Positions 53,772 through 63,122 of a stretch of DNA of 64,000 nucleotides are shown piece by piece. The DNA comes from Agrococcus sp. ProA11 (GTDB lineage: Bacteria; Actinomycetota; Actinomycetes; Actinomycetales; Microbacteriaceae). Each line of letters starts with the position of its first letter. Position 1 is the stretch's first letter. Below the pieces are notes generated by a model. That model was not told where the DNA came from. It saw only the letters and a program-made list of their open reading frames with translations, and ran no database searches. Both the position numbers and the translations under genes were made by a program. The DNA is taken from contig NZ_CP156989.1 in assembly GCF_039880525.1 (NCBI RefSeq), positions 496,001 to 560,000 of the forward strand, read 5' to 3'.

Positions 53772-54643
53772 CCGGCAGCACCACCGGCCCGCGGGGCACG
53801 ACCGCGACCGGCACGCTCGATGCGGTGGGTGTCGACCATGCGCTGGTCGCGCGGCGCTCGCGCTCCTGGGGCTGGTGGTTCGTCGCCGAGCACCGCATTC
53901 GGGCGATGCGGTCGTACGTGGCCTCGTGGATCGCCATCAGCGTCGGCTCTCCGTTCCTGTTCCTGCTCGGGCTGGGGCTCGGCCTCGGCCTGCTCGTCGA
54001 CGCGAACCAGGGCGAGCAGGGCGTCGATGGCGTGCCGTACCTGGTCTTCATCGCCCCGGCCCTGTCGATGGCGACCGCCATGCAGACGGCCGCGCAGGAG
54101 AACACCTACGGCGTCTTCGGCGGCTTCAAGTGGTTCCCGATGTTCTTCGCCATGAACGGCACTCCCATCGGCGCCGCCCACATCGTGCTCGGGTTCCAGG
54201 TCTCGGTGCTCGTGCGGGTGCTGCTGCCGCTGGCCGCGTTCTCGATCGTGATGGTGATCTTCGACATCGGCGATCCGCTCGGCGCGCTGCTGCTGGTGCC
54301 GATCGGCCTGCTCCTGGCCGCCGCCGTCGGCTTCGCGGTCATGGCGTGGGTGTCGACGCAGACCGAGGATCGCGGGCAGCTCTCGTTCGTCGAGCGCTTC
54401 GTCGTCGTGCCGCTGACGCTCTTCTCCGGCACCTACTTCCCGCTCGAGACGCTGCCGTGGTTCCTGCACTGGATCGGCTGGATCTCGCCGCTCTGGCACG
54501 CTGCGGAGCTCGGCAGGTCTGCGCTGTACGGCGCGGAGCTCGCCCCCGCCATGGCGCTCGTGCACGTCGGCTACCTCGCCGCGCTCGCGGGCGTCACCTG
54601 CTGGCTCTCGATCCGCACCTTCCGTCGGAGGCTCGACAAGTGA
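53768..54643 (+). CDS. ABC-2 type permease
   Basis: A 291-residue membrane protein with about six helices after a 45-residue cytoplasmic start. It contains YLVFIAPALSMATAMQTAAQ, the helix-rich FSGTYFPLETLPWFLHWIGW segment and SPLWHAAELGRSALYGAEL, the ABC-2 membrane-domain pattern. It is the first of two different permeases in the operon and overlaps both neighbours by four bases. Confidence 0.9.
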   Translation: MTGSTTGPRGTTATGTLDAVGVDHALVARRSRSWGWWFVAEHRIRAMRSYVASWIAISVGSPFLFLLGLGLGLGLLVDANQGEQGVDGVPYLVFIAPALSMATAMQTAAQENTYGVFGGFKWFPMFFAMNGTPIGAAHIVLGFQVSVLVRVLLPLAAFSIVMVIFDIGDPLGALLLVPIGLLLAAAVGFAVMAWVSTQTEDRGQLSFVERFVVVPLTLFSGTYFPLETLPWFLHWIGWISPLWHAAELGRSALYGAELAPAMALVHVGYLAALAGVTCWLSIRTFRRRLDK

Positions 54644-55461
54644 CAGAGCTCATGCAGGCACCTGCTCCGGCCATCCGCGGTCCCTTGCGCGGCATCTACG
54701 CCGGCAACACCCGCTCGGTCGTCATGCGCGGCCTGCAGGTGATGGCGCGCACCAACTGGGTGGTGGTGCTCACGGGCTTCTTCGAGCCGGTCTTCTACCT
54801 GCTCTCGATGGGCGTCGGTCTCGGCGCGCTCGTCGGCAGCGTCGAGTTCTACGGCGCGGATGTCGCCTATGCGGCGTACATCGCGCCGGCGCTGATGGCC
54901 GTGAGCGCGATGAACGGCGCGGTCTACGACTCGACGATGAACGTCTTCTTCAAGATGAACTTCGCGAAGCTGTACCAGCAGATGCTCTCGACCTCGCTCG
55001 GCCCGCTCGACGTGGCGCTGGGCGAGATCCTGCTGGCCCTGTTCCGCGGCCTCCTCTACGCCAGCGGCTTCATGGTCGTGACCACCCTGATGGGGCTGAA
55101 CCTGTCGTGGACCGCGGTGCTGGCGATTCCCGCGGCGCTGATCATCGCGTTCGGCTTCGCCTCGTTCGGCATGGCGCTCACCAGCTACATGAAGACGTTC
55201 CAGCACCTGGACTACGTCTTCTTCCTGATGATGCCGATGTTCCTGCTCTCGGCGACGTTCTTCCCCATCGAGGTGTACCCGCAGGGACTGCAGTGGGTGA
55301 TCCAGGCGATGCCGCTGTGGCACGGCGTCGACATGATCCGGCAGCTGACGACCGGCCTCATCCAGCCCTCGATCTGGCTCCACCTGCTCTACTTCGCGGT
55401 GATGATCGTCGCGGGGCTGTGGTTCACGACCGTTCGGCTGCGGGCGCTCTTCCTGCGCTGA
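54640..55461 (+). CDS. ABC-2 type permease, second subunit
   Basis: A 273-residue permease with the same plan as its neighbour: YIAPALMAVSAMNGAVYDST, a long central helix pair, then LLSATFFPIEVYPQGLQWVI and MPLWHGVDMIRQLTTGLIQP. The GTG at 54640 overlaps the previous stop (GTGA), which decides it over the much longer open frame upstream. The two permeases and the ATPase form a heteromeric exporter, probably for a lipid, glycan or drug-like molecule. Confidence 0.9.
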   Translation: MTELMQAPAPAIRGPLRGIYAGNTRSVVMRGLQVMARTNWVVVLTGFFEPVFYLLSMGVGLGALVGSVEFYGADVAYAAYIAPALMAVSAMNGAVYDSTMNVFFKMNFAKLYQQMLSTSLGPLDVALGEILLALFRGLLYASGFMVVTTLMGLNLSWTAVLAIPAALIIAFGFASFGMALTSYMKTFQHLDYVFFLMMPMFLLSATFFPIEVYPQGLQWVIQAMPLWHGVDMIRQLTTGLIQPSIWLHLLYFAVMIVAGLWFTTVRLRALFLR

Positions 55462-55609
55462 TGCGGGCTGGAGTGCGACATCGGCGCTCACCGGGCCGTC
55501 CGCGGCTGCTCAGAGCGCTTTGACCTGCTTGTTGCGCGCGGGTCAGGGATCCTCACCGACGACGACGCCGGCGCCCCCGCCAAGGGCTCCGGAGGCGGCC
55601 CGCTCGCGA

Positions 55610-56965
55610 TCAGCGCTCGATGTCGATGTCCTTCGTCTCCTTCGAGAGCAGCAGCGCGATGAGCGTGAGCGCGCCCGCGCCCGCCAGGTAGACACCGACC
55701 CAGAAGGGGCTCCCGCCGCCCGCCGTCCAGAGAGCGACCGCGATGAACGGTGCGAGCGCGGCGCCGAGGATCGACGAGACGTTGTAGCTCACGCCCGAGC
55801 CGGTGTAGCGCACGTTCGTCGGGAACAGCTCCGGCAGCAGCGCACCCATCGGTCCGAACGTGAAGCCCATGAGCGACATGCCGATGATGAGCCACAGCAT
55901 GACCCCGACCGTGTCACCGCCGGTGAGCGGCACCCACAGCATGCCGAAGAGCATGATCGCGAGCGTCACGATGATCAGCAGGCGTCGGCGTCCGAACCGG
56001 TCCGCGAGCGGACCCGACACGAGCGTGAAGATCCCGAAGAACACCACACCCACGATGAGCATCAGCACGAAGGTGGTGTACGAGTAGCCCAGGCCCGGCA
56101 CGGCAGCGTCCACGGGCGCGCGGCCGTACGTGAGTGAGAACGCGGTCATCAGGTAGAAGAGCACGTAGGTCGCGAGCATGAAGAAGGTGCCGAGGATCAG
56201 CTCTCGCCAGTGCGCGCGGAACACGGTCGCGAGCGGCAGTCGCTGGATCGCGCCGGTCGTGCGCGCCTTCTCGAACGAGGTCGATTCGACGAGCTTCAGC
56301 CGCACCCACAGGCCGACGATGACCATGACGGCCGAGAACAGGAAGGGGATGCGCCAGCCCCACTCGAGGAACGCCTCGGACGGCATCGACGGGTCATCGC
56401 TCGGCAGCACCGCGGCGATGATCAGGAAGAGGCCGTTGGCGACGATGAAGCCGAGCGGGGCGCCGAGCTGCGGGAACGTGCCGTACCAGGCGCGCTTGCC
56501 CGCCGGTGCGTTCTCGGTCGCGACGAGCGCCGCACCCGACCACTCGCCGCCGAGGGCGAAGCCCTGTGCGAGCCGCATGAGCACGAGCAGCGCCGCGGCG
56601 AACCAGCCGATCTGGCCGTACGTCGGCAGCAGGCCGATGAGGAAGGTCGCAATGCCCATGGTGAGTAGCGCGCCGACGAGCGTGAGCTTGCGGCCGTGCT
56701 TGTCGCCCAGGTGCCCGAAGACGACCGAGCCGATCGGGCGCGCGACCATGGCGGCACCGAACGCGGCGAAGGACGCCAGCAGCGCGGTGGTGTCGTCGCC
56801 GGTGGGGAAGAACAGGTGCGGGAATACCAGCACGGCGGCCGTCGCGTAGACGTAGAAGTCGTAGAACTCGATCGTCGTGCCGATGAGGCTGGCGAAGAGG
56901 ACGCGACCGCGGGAGTTCGCGGGCGCGGACGGCTGCGAGGCCGCTTGGGTGGCAGAGAGGGACAT
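55610..56965 (-). CDS. MHS-family MFS transporter at the end of the riboflavin operon
   Basis: A 451-residue transporter with 12 predicted helices. IGTTIEFYDFYVYATAAVLV opens the membrane domain; GHLGDKHGRKLTLVGALL and SGPLADRFGRRRLLIIV are the two MFS loop motifs, as in the metabolite:H+ symporters. It starts five bases after ribH, and its ribosome binding site GGAGGG lies in the last codons of ribH, so it is translated from the riboswitch-controlled rib mRNA. A role in flavin or precursor transport is possible, but the family usually moves organic acids. Confidence 0.9.
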   Translation of the reverse strand: MSLSATQAASQPSAPANSRGRVLFASLIGTTIEFYDFYVYATAAVLVFPHLFFPTGDDTTALLASFAAFGAAMVARPIGSVVFGHLGDKHGRKLTLVGALLTMGIATFLIGLLPTYGQIGWFAAALLVLMRLAQGFALGGEWSGAALVATENAPAGKRAWYGTFPQLGAPLGFIVANGLFLIIAAVLPSDDPSMPSEAFLEWGWRIPFLFSAVMVIVGLWVRLKLVESTSFEKARTTGAIQRLPLATVFRAHWRELILGTFFMLATYVLFYLMTAFSLTYGRAPVDAAVPGLGYSYTTFVLMLIVGVVFFGIFTLVSGPLADRFGRRRLLIIVTLAIMLFGMLWVPLTGGDTVGVMLWLIIGMSLMGFTFGPMGALLPELFPTNVRYTGSGVSYNVSSILGAALAPFIAVALWTAGGGSPFWVGVYLAGAGALTLIALLLSKETKDIDIER

Positions 56966-56970
56966 CGGTG

Positions 56971-57453
56971 CTAGCCCTCCTGCGAACGGAGGCTGCGGAG
57001 CGCCAGGGCTGCCTCGACGACCGCCTCCGCGGCCTCGCGCCCCTTGTCCTCCTTGGAGCCCGGCAGTCCCGCGCGGTCGATGCCCTGCTGCTCGTCATCG
57101 AGCGTGAGCACGCCGAAGCCGACCGGTTTGCCCGTGCGGATGGCGATCTCGGTCAGGCCCATCGTGGCGGCCTCGGACACGTACTCGAAGTGGGGCGTGC
57201 CGCCGCGGATGATGACGCCCAGCGCCACTGCGCCGTCGAAGTCAGCCTCGAGCGCCGCCTGCGCGACGACGGGCAGCTCGAACGAGCCGGGCACCGGCAG
57301 CTCGGTCACCTCCGCCCCCATCTCGGCGAGCGCGCGCCGCGAACCCTCGAGCAGGCCCGTGGCGATCTGCTCGTGCCAGCGGCCGTGCACGACCGCGATC
57401 CTCAGCCCGGTCGCATCCAGCCCGGCGCCCTCGGGACGTCCTTCTCCAGCCAT
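56971..57453 (-). CDS. ribH: 6,7-dimethyl-8-ribityllumazine synthase
   Basis: Condenses the pyrimidine from RibD with 3,4-dihydroxybutanone phosphate from RibBA to make lumazine. The 160-residue protein has the family segments VHGRWHEQIATGLLEG, VPGSFELPVVAQAAL, ALGVIIRGGTPHFEYVS (with the catalytic His) and FGVLTLDDEQQGIDRAG. It starts three bases after the ribBA stop and is coupled to the transporter downstream. Confidence 0.96.
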   Translation of the reverse strand: MAGEGRPEGAGLDATGLRIAVVHGRWHEQIATGLLEGSRRALAEMGAEVTELPVPGSFELPVVAQAALEADFDGAVALGVIIRGGTPHFEYVSEAATMGLTEIAIRTGKPVGFGVLTLDDEQQGIDRAGLPGSKEDKGREAAEAVVEAALALRSLRSQEG

Positions 57454-57456
57454 GGC

Positions 57457-58725
57457 TCAGCCCTCTCCCTGCTCGTCGTTCTGCGTGATGACCCCTGGCA
57501 GCCGGTGACCCATGCGGTCGCGCTTGGCCTCGAGGTAGTGCTCGTTGTGGGCGCCGACGCCCACCAGCAGCGGCACCAGTTCCTGCACCTCGACACCGTG
57601 CCGCTCGAGCGCCTCGCGCTTGAGCGGGTTGTTCGAGAGCAGTCGGACCGACTCGACGCCCTGCTGCCGGATGATCGCGGCCGCCGCGCCGTACTCGCGC
57701 GCGTCGGCTGGCAGGCCGAGGGCGAGGTTGGCGTCGAGCGTGTCGAGCCCGTCCTCCTGCAGCTTGTAGGCGCGCAGCTTGTTGATGAGTCCGATGCCGC
57801 GGCCCTCCTGGCCACGCAGGTAGACCACCATGCCGCCGCCGGCCTGCTGGATCTGCTCCATGGCATCGTCGAGCTGCGGTCCGCACTCGCACTTGAGCGA
57901 GTGGAGCGCCTCGCCGGTGAGGCACTCGGAGTGCACGCGCACGAGCGCGCCGTCGCCGAGCTGCTCGCCGGAGATGATCGCCAGGTGATCGGCGCCGGTC
58001 TGCCGGTCGCGGTAGGCCGCGATGCGGAAGGTGCCGAAGCGTGTCGGCACGTTCGTCTCCACCTCGAACGACACCCTGGCCGACTCCTCGTTCTCGCCGC
58101 CGCACGCGGTGGGCAGGCCTCCCGCGTCGAGGTAGTCGATGAGGTCGGCGATCGTGATCACCGGCAGGTCGTGCTCCTCGCCGAACGCGATCAGCGAGGG
58201 CAGCCGGCGCATCTCGCCGGTGTCCTCGACCAGCTCGCCGATCACACCGACAGGAGAGAGGCCGGCGAGCTGCATGAGCTCGACCGCCGCCTCGGTGTGC
58301 CCGGCGCGGGCGCGCACCCCGCCCTCGACCGCGCGCAGTGGCACGATGTGGCCGGGCCGGCGCAGGCTGGATGCGTCGGAGTCGGTGTCGGCGAGCACCC
58401 GCAGCGTGTGGGCGCGGTCGTCGGCCGAGATGCCGGTGGTCGAGCGATCGGCGGCGTCGACCGTGATCGTGTACGCCGTCTGCCGGTGATCCTCGTTCTC
58501 GAGCACCATCAGCGGCAGACCGAGGTCGTCGGCGCGCTCCGCGGTGAGTGGCGCGCACAGGTAGCCGGAGGTGTGGCGCACCATGAAGGCGATCCACTCG
58601 GCGGTGGCGAGCTGGGCCGACATGATCAGGTCGCCCTCGTTCTCGCGCCCCTCGTCGTCGACGACGATGACCGGCTTCCTGTCTCTGAGCGCCTTGATCG
58701 CGGCGTCGATGGTGGTGATGCTCAT
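57457..58725 (-). CDS. ribBA: Bifunctional DHBP synthase/GTP cyclohydrolase II
   Basis: Supplies both precursors of riboflavin. Residues 1-205 form 3,4-dihydroxybutanone-4-phosphate synthase (VIVVDDEGRENEGDLIMSAQ, the acidic active-site loop). Residues 210-422 form GTP cyclohydrolase II with the zinc ligands in VRVHSECLTGEALHSLKCEC and the YLRGQEGRGIGL motif. GGAGGACAA precedes the ATG, which overlaps the ribE stop (ATGA). The open frame extends far upstream across ribE and ribD and is not real there. Confidence 0.96.
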   Translation of the reverse strand: MSITTIDAAIKALRDRKPVIVVDDEGRENEGDLIMSAQLATAEWIAFMVRHTSGYLCAPLTAERADDLGLPLMVLENEDHRQTAYTITVDAADRSTTGISADDRAHTLRVLADTDSDASSLRRPGHIVPLRAVEGGVRARAGHTEAAVELMQLAGLSPVGVIGELVEDTGEMRRLPSLIAFGEEHDLPVITIADLIDYLDAGGLPTACGGENEESARVSFEVETNVPTRFGTFRIAAYRDRQTGADHLAIISGEQLGDGALVRVHSECLTGEALHSLKCECGPQLDDAMEQIQQAGGGMVVYLRGQEGRGIGLINKLRAYKLQEDGLDTLDANLALGLPADAREYGAAAAIIRQQGVESVRLLSNNPLKREALERHGVEVQELVPLLVGVGAHNEHYLEAKRDRMGHRLPGVITQNDEQGEG

Positions 58726-59348
58726 CGCTTGTCCTCCAACTGCAGCATGCGCTCGACGTGGCGAGCGACGATGTCGGTCTCGATGTTGACGCGGTCGCCC
58801 GCGGCCCGGAATCCGAGCGTGGTCGACTCGAGCGTCTCGGGGATGAGCGAGACCTCGAACCAGGCATCCCGCTCGGCGGGGTCGCTCACGGCCGAGACGG
58901 TCAGCGAGATGCCGTCCACGGCGATGGAGCCCTTGCGCACCACCAGGTGCGCGAGCGCCGGGTCGAGCGAGAAGCGCACGGTGCGCTGGCCGTCGGCGTC
59001 GACCACCGAGAGCACCCGGGCGGTGCCGTCGATGTGGCCCTGCACGATGTGGCCGCCGAGCCGGTCGCCGACTGCCGCAGCGCGCTCGAGGTTGACGCGG
59101 TCGCCGACCTTGCGGTCGCCCAGCGTCGACATGTCGACCGAGATCTGCATGACGTCGGCCGTGAACGCATCCGTCGTCTGATCGACGACCGTCAGGCACA
59201 GGCCGTTGACCGCGATGGAGTCGCCGTGGGATGCGTCGCTGATGACCAGCGGGCCGCGCACGGTCAGCCGCCAGGCGGCACCCTGGTCGGTGCTGTGGGG
59301 CTCGAACGAGATGACCTCGCCGAGCTCTTCGATGATGCCGGTGAACAT
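58722..59348 (-). CDS. ribE: Riboflavin synthase alpha chain
   Basis: Dismutates two lumazines to riboflavin and the pyrimidine. The 208-residue protein has two homologous lumazine-binding barrels: MFTGIIEELGEVISFEPHST with DSIAVNGLCLTV in the first, and GGHIVQGHIDGTARVLSV with SIAVDGISLTVSAV in the second. The conserved N-terminal MFTGI fixes the start, which overlaps the ribD stop by one base. Confidence 0.96.
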   Translation of the reverse strand: MFTGIIEELGEVISFEPHSTDQGAAWRLTVRGPLVISDASHGDSIAVNGLCLTVVDQTTDAFTADVMQISVDMSTLGDRKVGDRVNLERAAAVGDRLGGHIVQGHIDGTARVLSVVDADGQRTVRFSLDPALAHLVVRKGSIAVDGISLTVSAVSDPAERDAWFEVSLIPETLESTTLGFRAAGDRVNIETDIVARHVERMLQLEDKR

Positions 59349-60364
59349 CACTGCTCGCTCTCTGTGGTGGCCTCGACCAGGAGGTCGCGGCCGAGCTGCT
59401 CGAGCCGCGACACCGTGAGGCGGCGCTGCTCGTCGATCGTCCCGACGCCGAGGTCGTCGAGGGCGGTGCGCGGTCCTCCGAGGAGGGTGGGCGCGAGGTA
59501 GACGGTGAGGCGGTCGGCGAGCCCGGCGCGGATGAACGCGCTCGCGAGCGTGGGGCCGCCCTCGACGTACAGGGTCTGGATGCCGTCGGCGGCCAGGGCG
59601 CGCAGCTCGCGCTCGAGGTCGTGGCCAGCGGTGCGAACGCCGCGCGGATTCTGCCGCAGTGCGGCCGTCGCGGGGATCGCGCGATCGCCGAACACCACGG
59701 GGATGGGCTGCGGCGCATCCGCCTCGCCCTCGACGCGGGCGGTGAGCCGGGGGTCGTCGGCGAGCACGGTGCCGGTGCCGACGGCGATCGCGTCGTGGGC
59801 GCTGCGCTCGCGGTGCACGTGGGCGCGCGCCTCCGGGCCGGTGATCCAGCGGCTGCTGCCGTCGGCTGCGGCGGCTCGGCCGTCGAGCGACTGCGCCCAC
59901 TTCACGGTCACGCGCGGACGCCCGGTGCGCTGCACGAAGAGCCAGTCCGCGATGAGCGCCTCGCCCTCCGACTGATCGAGCCGGGCGACGTCGACGCCGG
60001 CGCCGGTGAGTCGGGCGCTGCCGCCCCGAGAGCGCTCACCGGGGTCGGACGCCGCATAGACGACGCGAGCGACGCCCGCATCGAGCAGCGCGAGCGCGCA
60101 CGGGCCGGTGCGGCCGGTGTGGTTGCACGGCTCGAGCGTCACGACCGCGGTCGCGCCCCGCGCCGCGCCCGTCGCGAGCTGCGAGAGGGCGTCGATCTCG
60201 GCATGCGCGGTGCCAGCGCCGCGGTGATAGCCCTCGGCGAGCGTGCGTCCGTCGGGCGCGAGGATGACGGCGCCGACCTGGGGGTTGATGCCGCGAGGAC
60301 CATGCACCGCGAGCTCGCGAGCGCGAGCCATCGCGGCGCGCTCCGCTGCCGTGTTCCCCGTCAT
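59348..60364 (-). CDS. ribD: Bifunctional riboflavin deaminase/reductase
   Basis: Deaminates and reduces the pyrimidine intermediate. Residues 1-145 are the deaminase with zinc-binding HAEIDAL and TLEPCNHTGRTGPCALALL; residues 150-338 are the reductase with VTVKWAQSLDGR, SRWITGPEARAHVHRER and YVEGGPTLASAFI. It is the first gene of the operon, preceded by GGAGAGG and, further upstream, the FMN riboswitch. At 338 residues it is slightly short of the usual 350-370. Confidence 0.95.
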   Translation of the reverse strand: MTGNTAAERAAMARARELAVHGPRGINPQVGAVILAPDGRTLAEGYHRGAGTAHAEIDALSQLATGAARGATAVVTLEPCNHTGRTGPCALALLDAGVARVVYAASDPGERSRGGSARLTGAGVDVARLDQSEGEALIADWLFVQRTGRPRVTVKWAQSLDGRAAAADGSSRWITGPEARAHVHRERSAHDAIAVGTGTVLADDPRLTARVEGEADAPQPIPVVFGDRAIPATAALRQNPRGVRTAGHDLERELRALAADGIQTLYVEGGPTLASAFIRAGLADRLTVYLAPTLLGGPRTALDDLGVGTIDEQRRLTVSRLEQLGRDLLVEATTESEQ

Positions 60365-60414
60365 TCGATCCTCTCCGAACGCGCGCGGGGATGTGCGGGG
60401 TCGATGGCGACCCC

Positions 60415-60555
60415 ACGTGCGCCTCTCCTCCGGACTCTCACCGTCGGTGCTGGAATTCCACCAGCTCAGCCGATCACCGCCGCTCGTCGCGACGCGGGAT
60501 GCTCGGGTCGCGGACTCTCACCGCCGGTTCAGACTTGCACTGACCCCGGGCACGT
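60415..60555 (-). promoter_or_regulatory. FMN riboswitch (RFN element)
   Basis: On the minus strand the conserved blocks run GGGGTCAGTGCAAGTCTGAA, CCGGCGGTGAGAGTCCGCGA, then GAGCTGGTGGAATTCCAGCA, CCGACGGTGAGAGTCCGGAG, closed by CGTGC/GCACG. This is the six-arm FMN-sensing fold. Directly after it GGGGTCG/CGACCCC can form a hairpin before the ribD ribosome binding site, a likely expression platform. High FMN should reduce expression of the whole rib operon and the transporter. Confidence 0.95.
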
Positions 60556-60562
60556 TGCTCTC

Positions 60563-60568
60563 AGCCTA
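60563..60568 (-). promoter_or_regulatory. -10 box of the riboflavin operon
   Basis: TAGGCT on the minus strand, about seven bases before the first base of the riboswitch fold. Confidence 0.5.
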
Positions 60569-60649
60569 CAACTCGGATTCGGCCCCGCCCATTCCCGCTG
60601 GTGGATCGTCCGCGTCCCGGCCGGTCCAGCCCGGCGGCGCGGGGAGGTG

Positions 60650-61219
60650 TCAGTCGAGACTCGGCCAGGGGAGCCCGGCAACGGGATCGCCGACCAGGAC
60701 GCGCACGGCACGGTGCTGCAGCATGGGCTCGCCGCGCTGCGTCCCCGCACGCGTGCCGAGGTAGCGGAAGCCCGCGGCCTTCGCCACTCGCATCGAGCCG
60801 ATGTTGCCGTCGTAGCAGCTCCAGAACACCTCCGGCCACGTCAGGCAGCCATCGGCGTGCCCGACGACGGTGCGCAGCGCATCCGCCATCAGGCTGCGGC
60901 CCTGGGCATCCGGATGCAGCCAGAAGCCGACCTCGCGGGCATCGGCGCGCAGCCCCACGACACCCGCGAGCTCGCCCCGCAGCGATTCGCGGATCGCCCA
61001 GACGCGCTCATCGTGCTCGCCGCGCCACCCCGCGGGCACGAACTCGCGCACGAAGCTCTCCCCGTCGGCGCGCGTGTACGGCCACGGGGTCTCGATCCAG
61101 CGCCTCGCCTGCTCGGTCGAGCAGGCCTCGACGACGCGGTCGATGTCGTGCTCGCGCAGCGCCGTGAGCACCACCTTCTCGCCCATGAACGGCAGCGTCG
61201 GGCCTGCCAGTCCTGTCAT
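60650..61219 (-). CDS. GNAT family N-acetyltransferase
   Basis: A 189-residue acetyltransferase of the RimJ/RimL-like type: [20 protein letters not shown] at the N-terminus, [20 protein letters not shown] for acetyl-CoA binding and [20 protein letters not shown] near the end. The substrate is unknown. Its start overlaps the trpS stop (ATGA), so it is translated with trpS. Confidence 0.88.
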   Translation of the reverse strand: MTGLAGPTLPFMGEKVVLTALREHDIDRVVEACSTEQARRWIETPWPYTRADGESFVREFVPAGWRGEHDERVWAIRESLRGELAGVVGLRADAREVGFWLHPDAQGRSLMADALRTVVGHADGCLTWPEVFWSCYDGNIGSMRVAKAAGFRYLGTRAGTQRGEPMLQHRAVRVLVGDPVAGLPWPSLD

Positions 61220-62211
61220 CGAAGGCCCATGGCCTCGAATGCCCGTGTGAGCGTCGCGTCCGCGACGGCGGTGGCGCGATCGGCGTTCACCGCGAGCAGC
61301 CGGTCGAGCTCGGCCGGGTCGGCGAGCAGCTCGAGGGTGCGCTCGCGCACGGGCGCGAGCTCGGCCACGACCGCATCGGCGACCTCGGTCTTGAAGACGC
61401 CGTAGCCCTGGCCGTCGAAGTGGTCCTCGAGCGCCGCGACGCTCGTGCCGGTCACGGCGCTCATGATGTCCAGCAGGTTCGTGACGCCGGGCTTCTGCGC
61501 CCGGTCGGCACGGATCGCGCCGTCGGTGTCGGTGACGGCCGAGCGGATCTTCTTCGCCGTCTTCGCGGGCTCATCGAGCAGCCAGATGATGCCCTTGTCG
61601 TTGTCGGCCGACTTCGACATCTTCGACTGCGGCGTCTGCAGGTCGTAGATGCGGGCGCCGTCAGCGAGGATCCGCGGCTTCGGGCTGGTGAACGTGGCAC
61701 CGAAGCGCTTGTTGAATCGTTCGCCCAGGTCGCGCGTGAGCTCGACGTGCTGCTTCTGGTCGTCGCCGACCGGCACGATCTCGGCGTCGTAGAGCAGGAT
61801 GTCGGCCGCCATCAGGATCGGGTAGGTGAACAGCCCCACCGACGCCGCCTCCTGCCCGCCCTTGGCGGTCTTGTCCTTGAACTGCGTCATCCGACTGGCC
61901 TCGCCGAAGCCCGTGATGGTGCTCAGCAGCCACGCGAGCTGCGCGTGCGCCGCCACATGCGACTGCACGTACAGGCAGGAGCGGTCGGGGTCGATCCCGC
62001 CGGCGATGTACTGCGCCGCGAGCGTGCGCACCTGCTCGCGCAGCACCTGCGGGTCCTGCGGCACGGTGATCGCGTGCAGGTCGACGATCGAGAAGAACGC
62101 GTCGTGATCCTCCTGCATGCGTCGCCACTGCTGGAGGGCGCCGATGTAGTTGCCGAGGTGGAGCGAGCCCGAGGAGGGCTGCATCCCCGAGTAGAGGCGC
62201 GGGTGTGCCAT
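61216..62211 (-). CDS. trpS: Tryptophanyl-tRNA synthetase
   Basis: Charges tRNA-Trp. The 331-residue class I synthetase has the HIGH-equivalent [36 protein letters not shown] and the KMSKS loop in [13 protein letters not shown]. The start ATG 62211 directly precedes the conserved [11 protein letters not shown]; the frame extends upstream over the exonuclease gene without support. It is followed by the overlapping GNAT gene. Confidence 0.97.
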   Translation of the reverse strand: MAHPRLYSGMQPSSGSLHLGNYIGALQQWRRMQEDHDAFFSIVDLHAITVPQDPQVLREQVRTLAAQYIAGGIDPDRSCLYVQSHVAAHAQLAWLLSTITGFGEASRMTQFKDKTAKGGQEAASVGLFTYPILMAADILLYDAEIVPVGDDQKQHVELTRDLGERFNKRFGATFTSPKPRILADGARIYDLQTPQSKMSKSADNDKGIIWLLDEPAKTAKKIRSAVTDTDGAIRADRAQKPGVTNLLDIMSAVTGTSVAALEDHFDGQGYGVFKTEVADAVVAELAPVRERTLELLADPAELDRLLAVNADRATAVADATLTRAFEAMGLR

Positions 62212-62234
62212 GGATGGGTTCCTCAAGTGGGTGA

Positions 62235-63062
62235 TCAGAGGTGGTAGTCGACGACCACCGGGGCGTGGTCGGACCAGCGGGTGTCGTACGAGGGATAGCG
62301 GTCGACGCGGTAGTCGCGGGCGACCGCCGCGAGCGCGGGGGAGGCCACGTGGTAGTCCAGGCGCCAGCCGGTGTCGGTGTCGAACGCCTTGCCGCGCTGC
62401 GACCACCAGGTGTAGGGGCCGTCGACATCCGGGTGCGCGGCCCGGCCGACGTCGACCCATCCGTGACCACGGCCCCGCACGCCATCGACGCCCGTCACCA
62501 TGCCGGTGCCGAAGAAGCGATCGAAGTAGGAGCGCTCCTCCGGCAGGAAGCCGGAGGACTTCTGGTTGGCGCGCCAGTTCTTGATGTCGAGCGGCGTGTG
62601 GCCCACATTCAGATCGCCCATGATCAGCACGTGCTCGGTGTGGCGGCGCAGCTGCGGCAGTCGCTTGGCCATCGAGTCGAGGAAGCGGAACTTCTCATCC
62701 TGCTTCGGGGTGCCGACCTCGCCGGAGTGCACGTAGACCGAGACCACCGTGAGCACGGTCTCGCCCACCAGGAAGTCGGCTTCCAGCCAGCGGCCCTTGG
62801 TGTCGAACGATTGCAGGCCGATGTCGGTGCGGTGCGCGATCGACGGCTCGCGCGAGAGCAGTGCGACACCCGCGCGGCCCTTCGCCGTGGCGGGATCGTG
62901 GAGCATGTGCCAGCCCGGCACGAGCGGCAGCAGATCCTCATCCTGCGCCCGCACCTCCTGCAGCGCGACGATGTCGAAGCCGCCCTGCTCGAGCCAGTCG
63001 CCCATGCCCTTGCGGAACGCGGCGCGCACGCCGTTGACGTTGACGGAGGCGATGCGGAGCAT
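62235..63062 (-). CDS. xth: Exodeoxyribonuclease III
   Basis: AP endonuclease and 3'-5' exonuclease of base-excision repair. The 275-residue protein has the family order: [36 protein letters not shown] (catalytic Glu), [26 protein letters not shown] and, at the end, [15 protein letters not shown] (catalytic Asp-His). It lies 23 bases upstream of trpS in the same direction. Confidence 0.95.
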   Translation of the reverse strand: MLRIASVNVNGVRAAFRKGMGDWLEQGGFDIVALQEVRAQDEDLLPLVPGWHMLHDPATAKGRAGVALLSREPSIAHRTDIGLQSFDTKGRWLEADFLVGETVLTVVSVYVHSGEVGTPKQDEKFRFLDSMAKRLPQLRRHTEHVLIMGDLNVGHTPLDIKNWRANQKSSGFLPEERSYFDRFFGTGMVTGVDGVRGRGHGWVDVGRAAHPDVDGPYTWWSQRGKAFDTDTGWRLDYHVASPALAAVARDYRVDRYPSYDTRWSDHAPVVVDYHL

Positions 63063-63122
63063 GCCTTCGAGCCTACCGATGGTGACCGGTGCCGCCGTGC
63101 GCTGGCATGCTCGGCGACCGGA

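Noticed and set aside
55462-55609. Gene or RNA between the exporter operon and the MHS transporter
   Set aside because: No convincing frame, promoter or hairpin was found in this 148-bp convergent gap.
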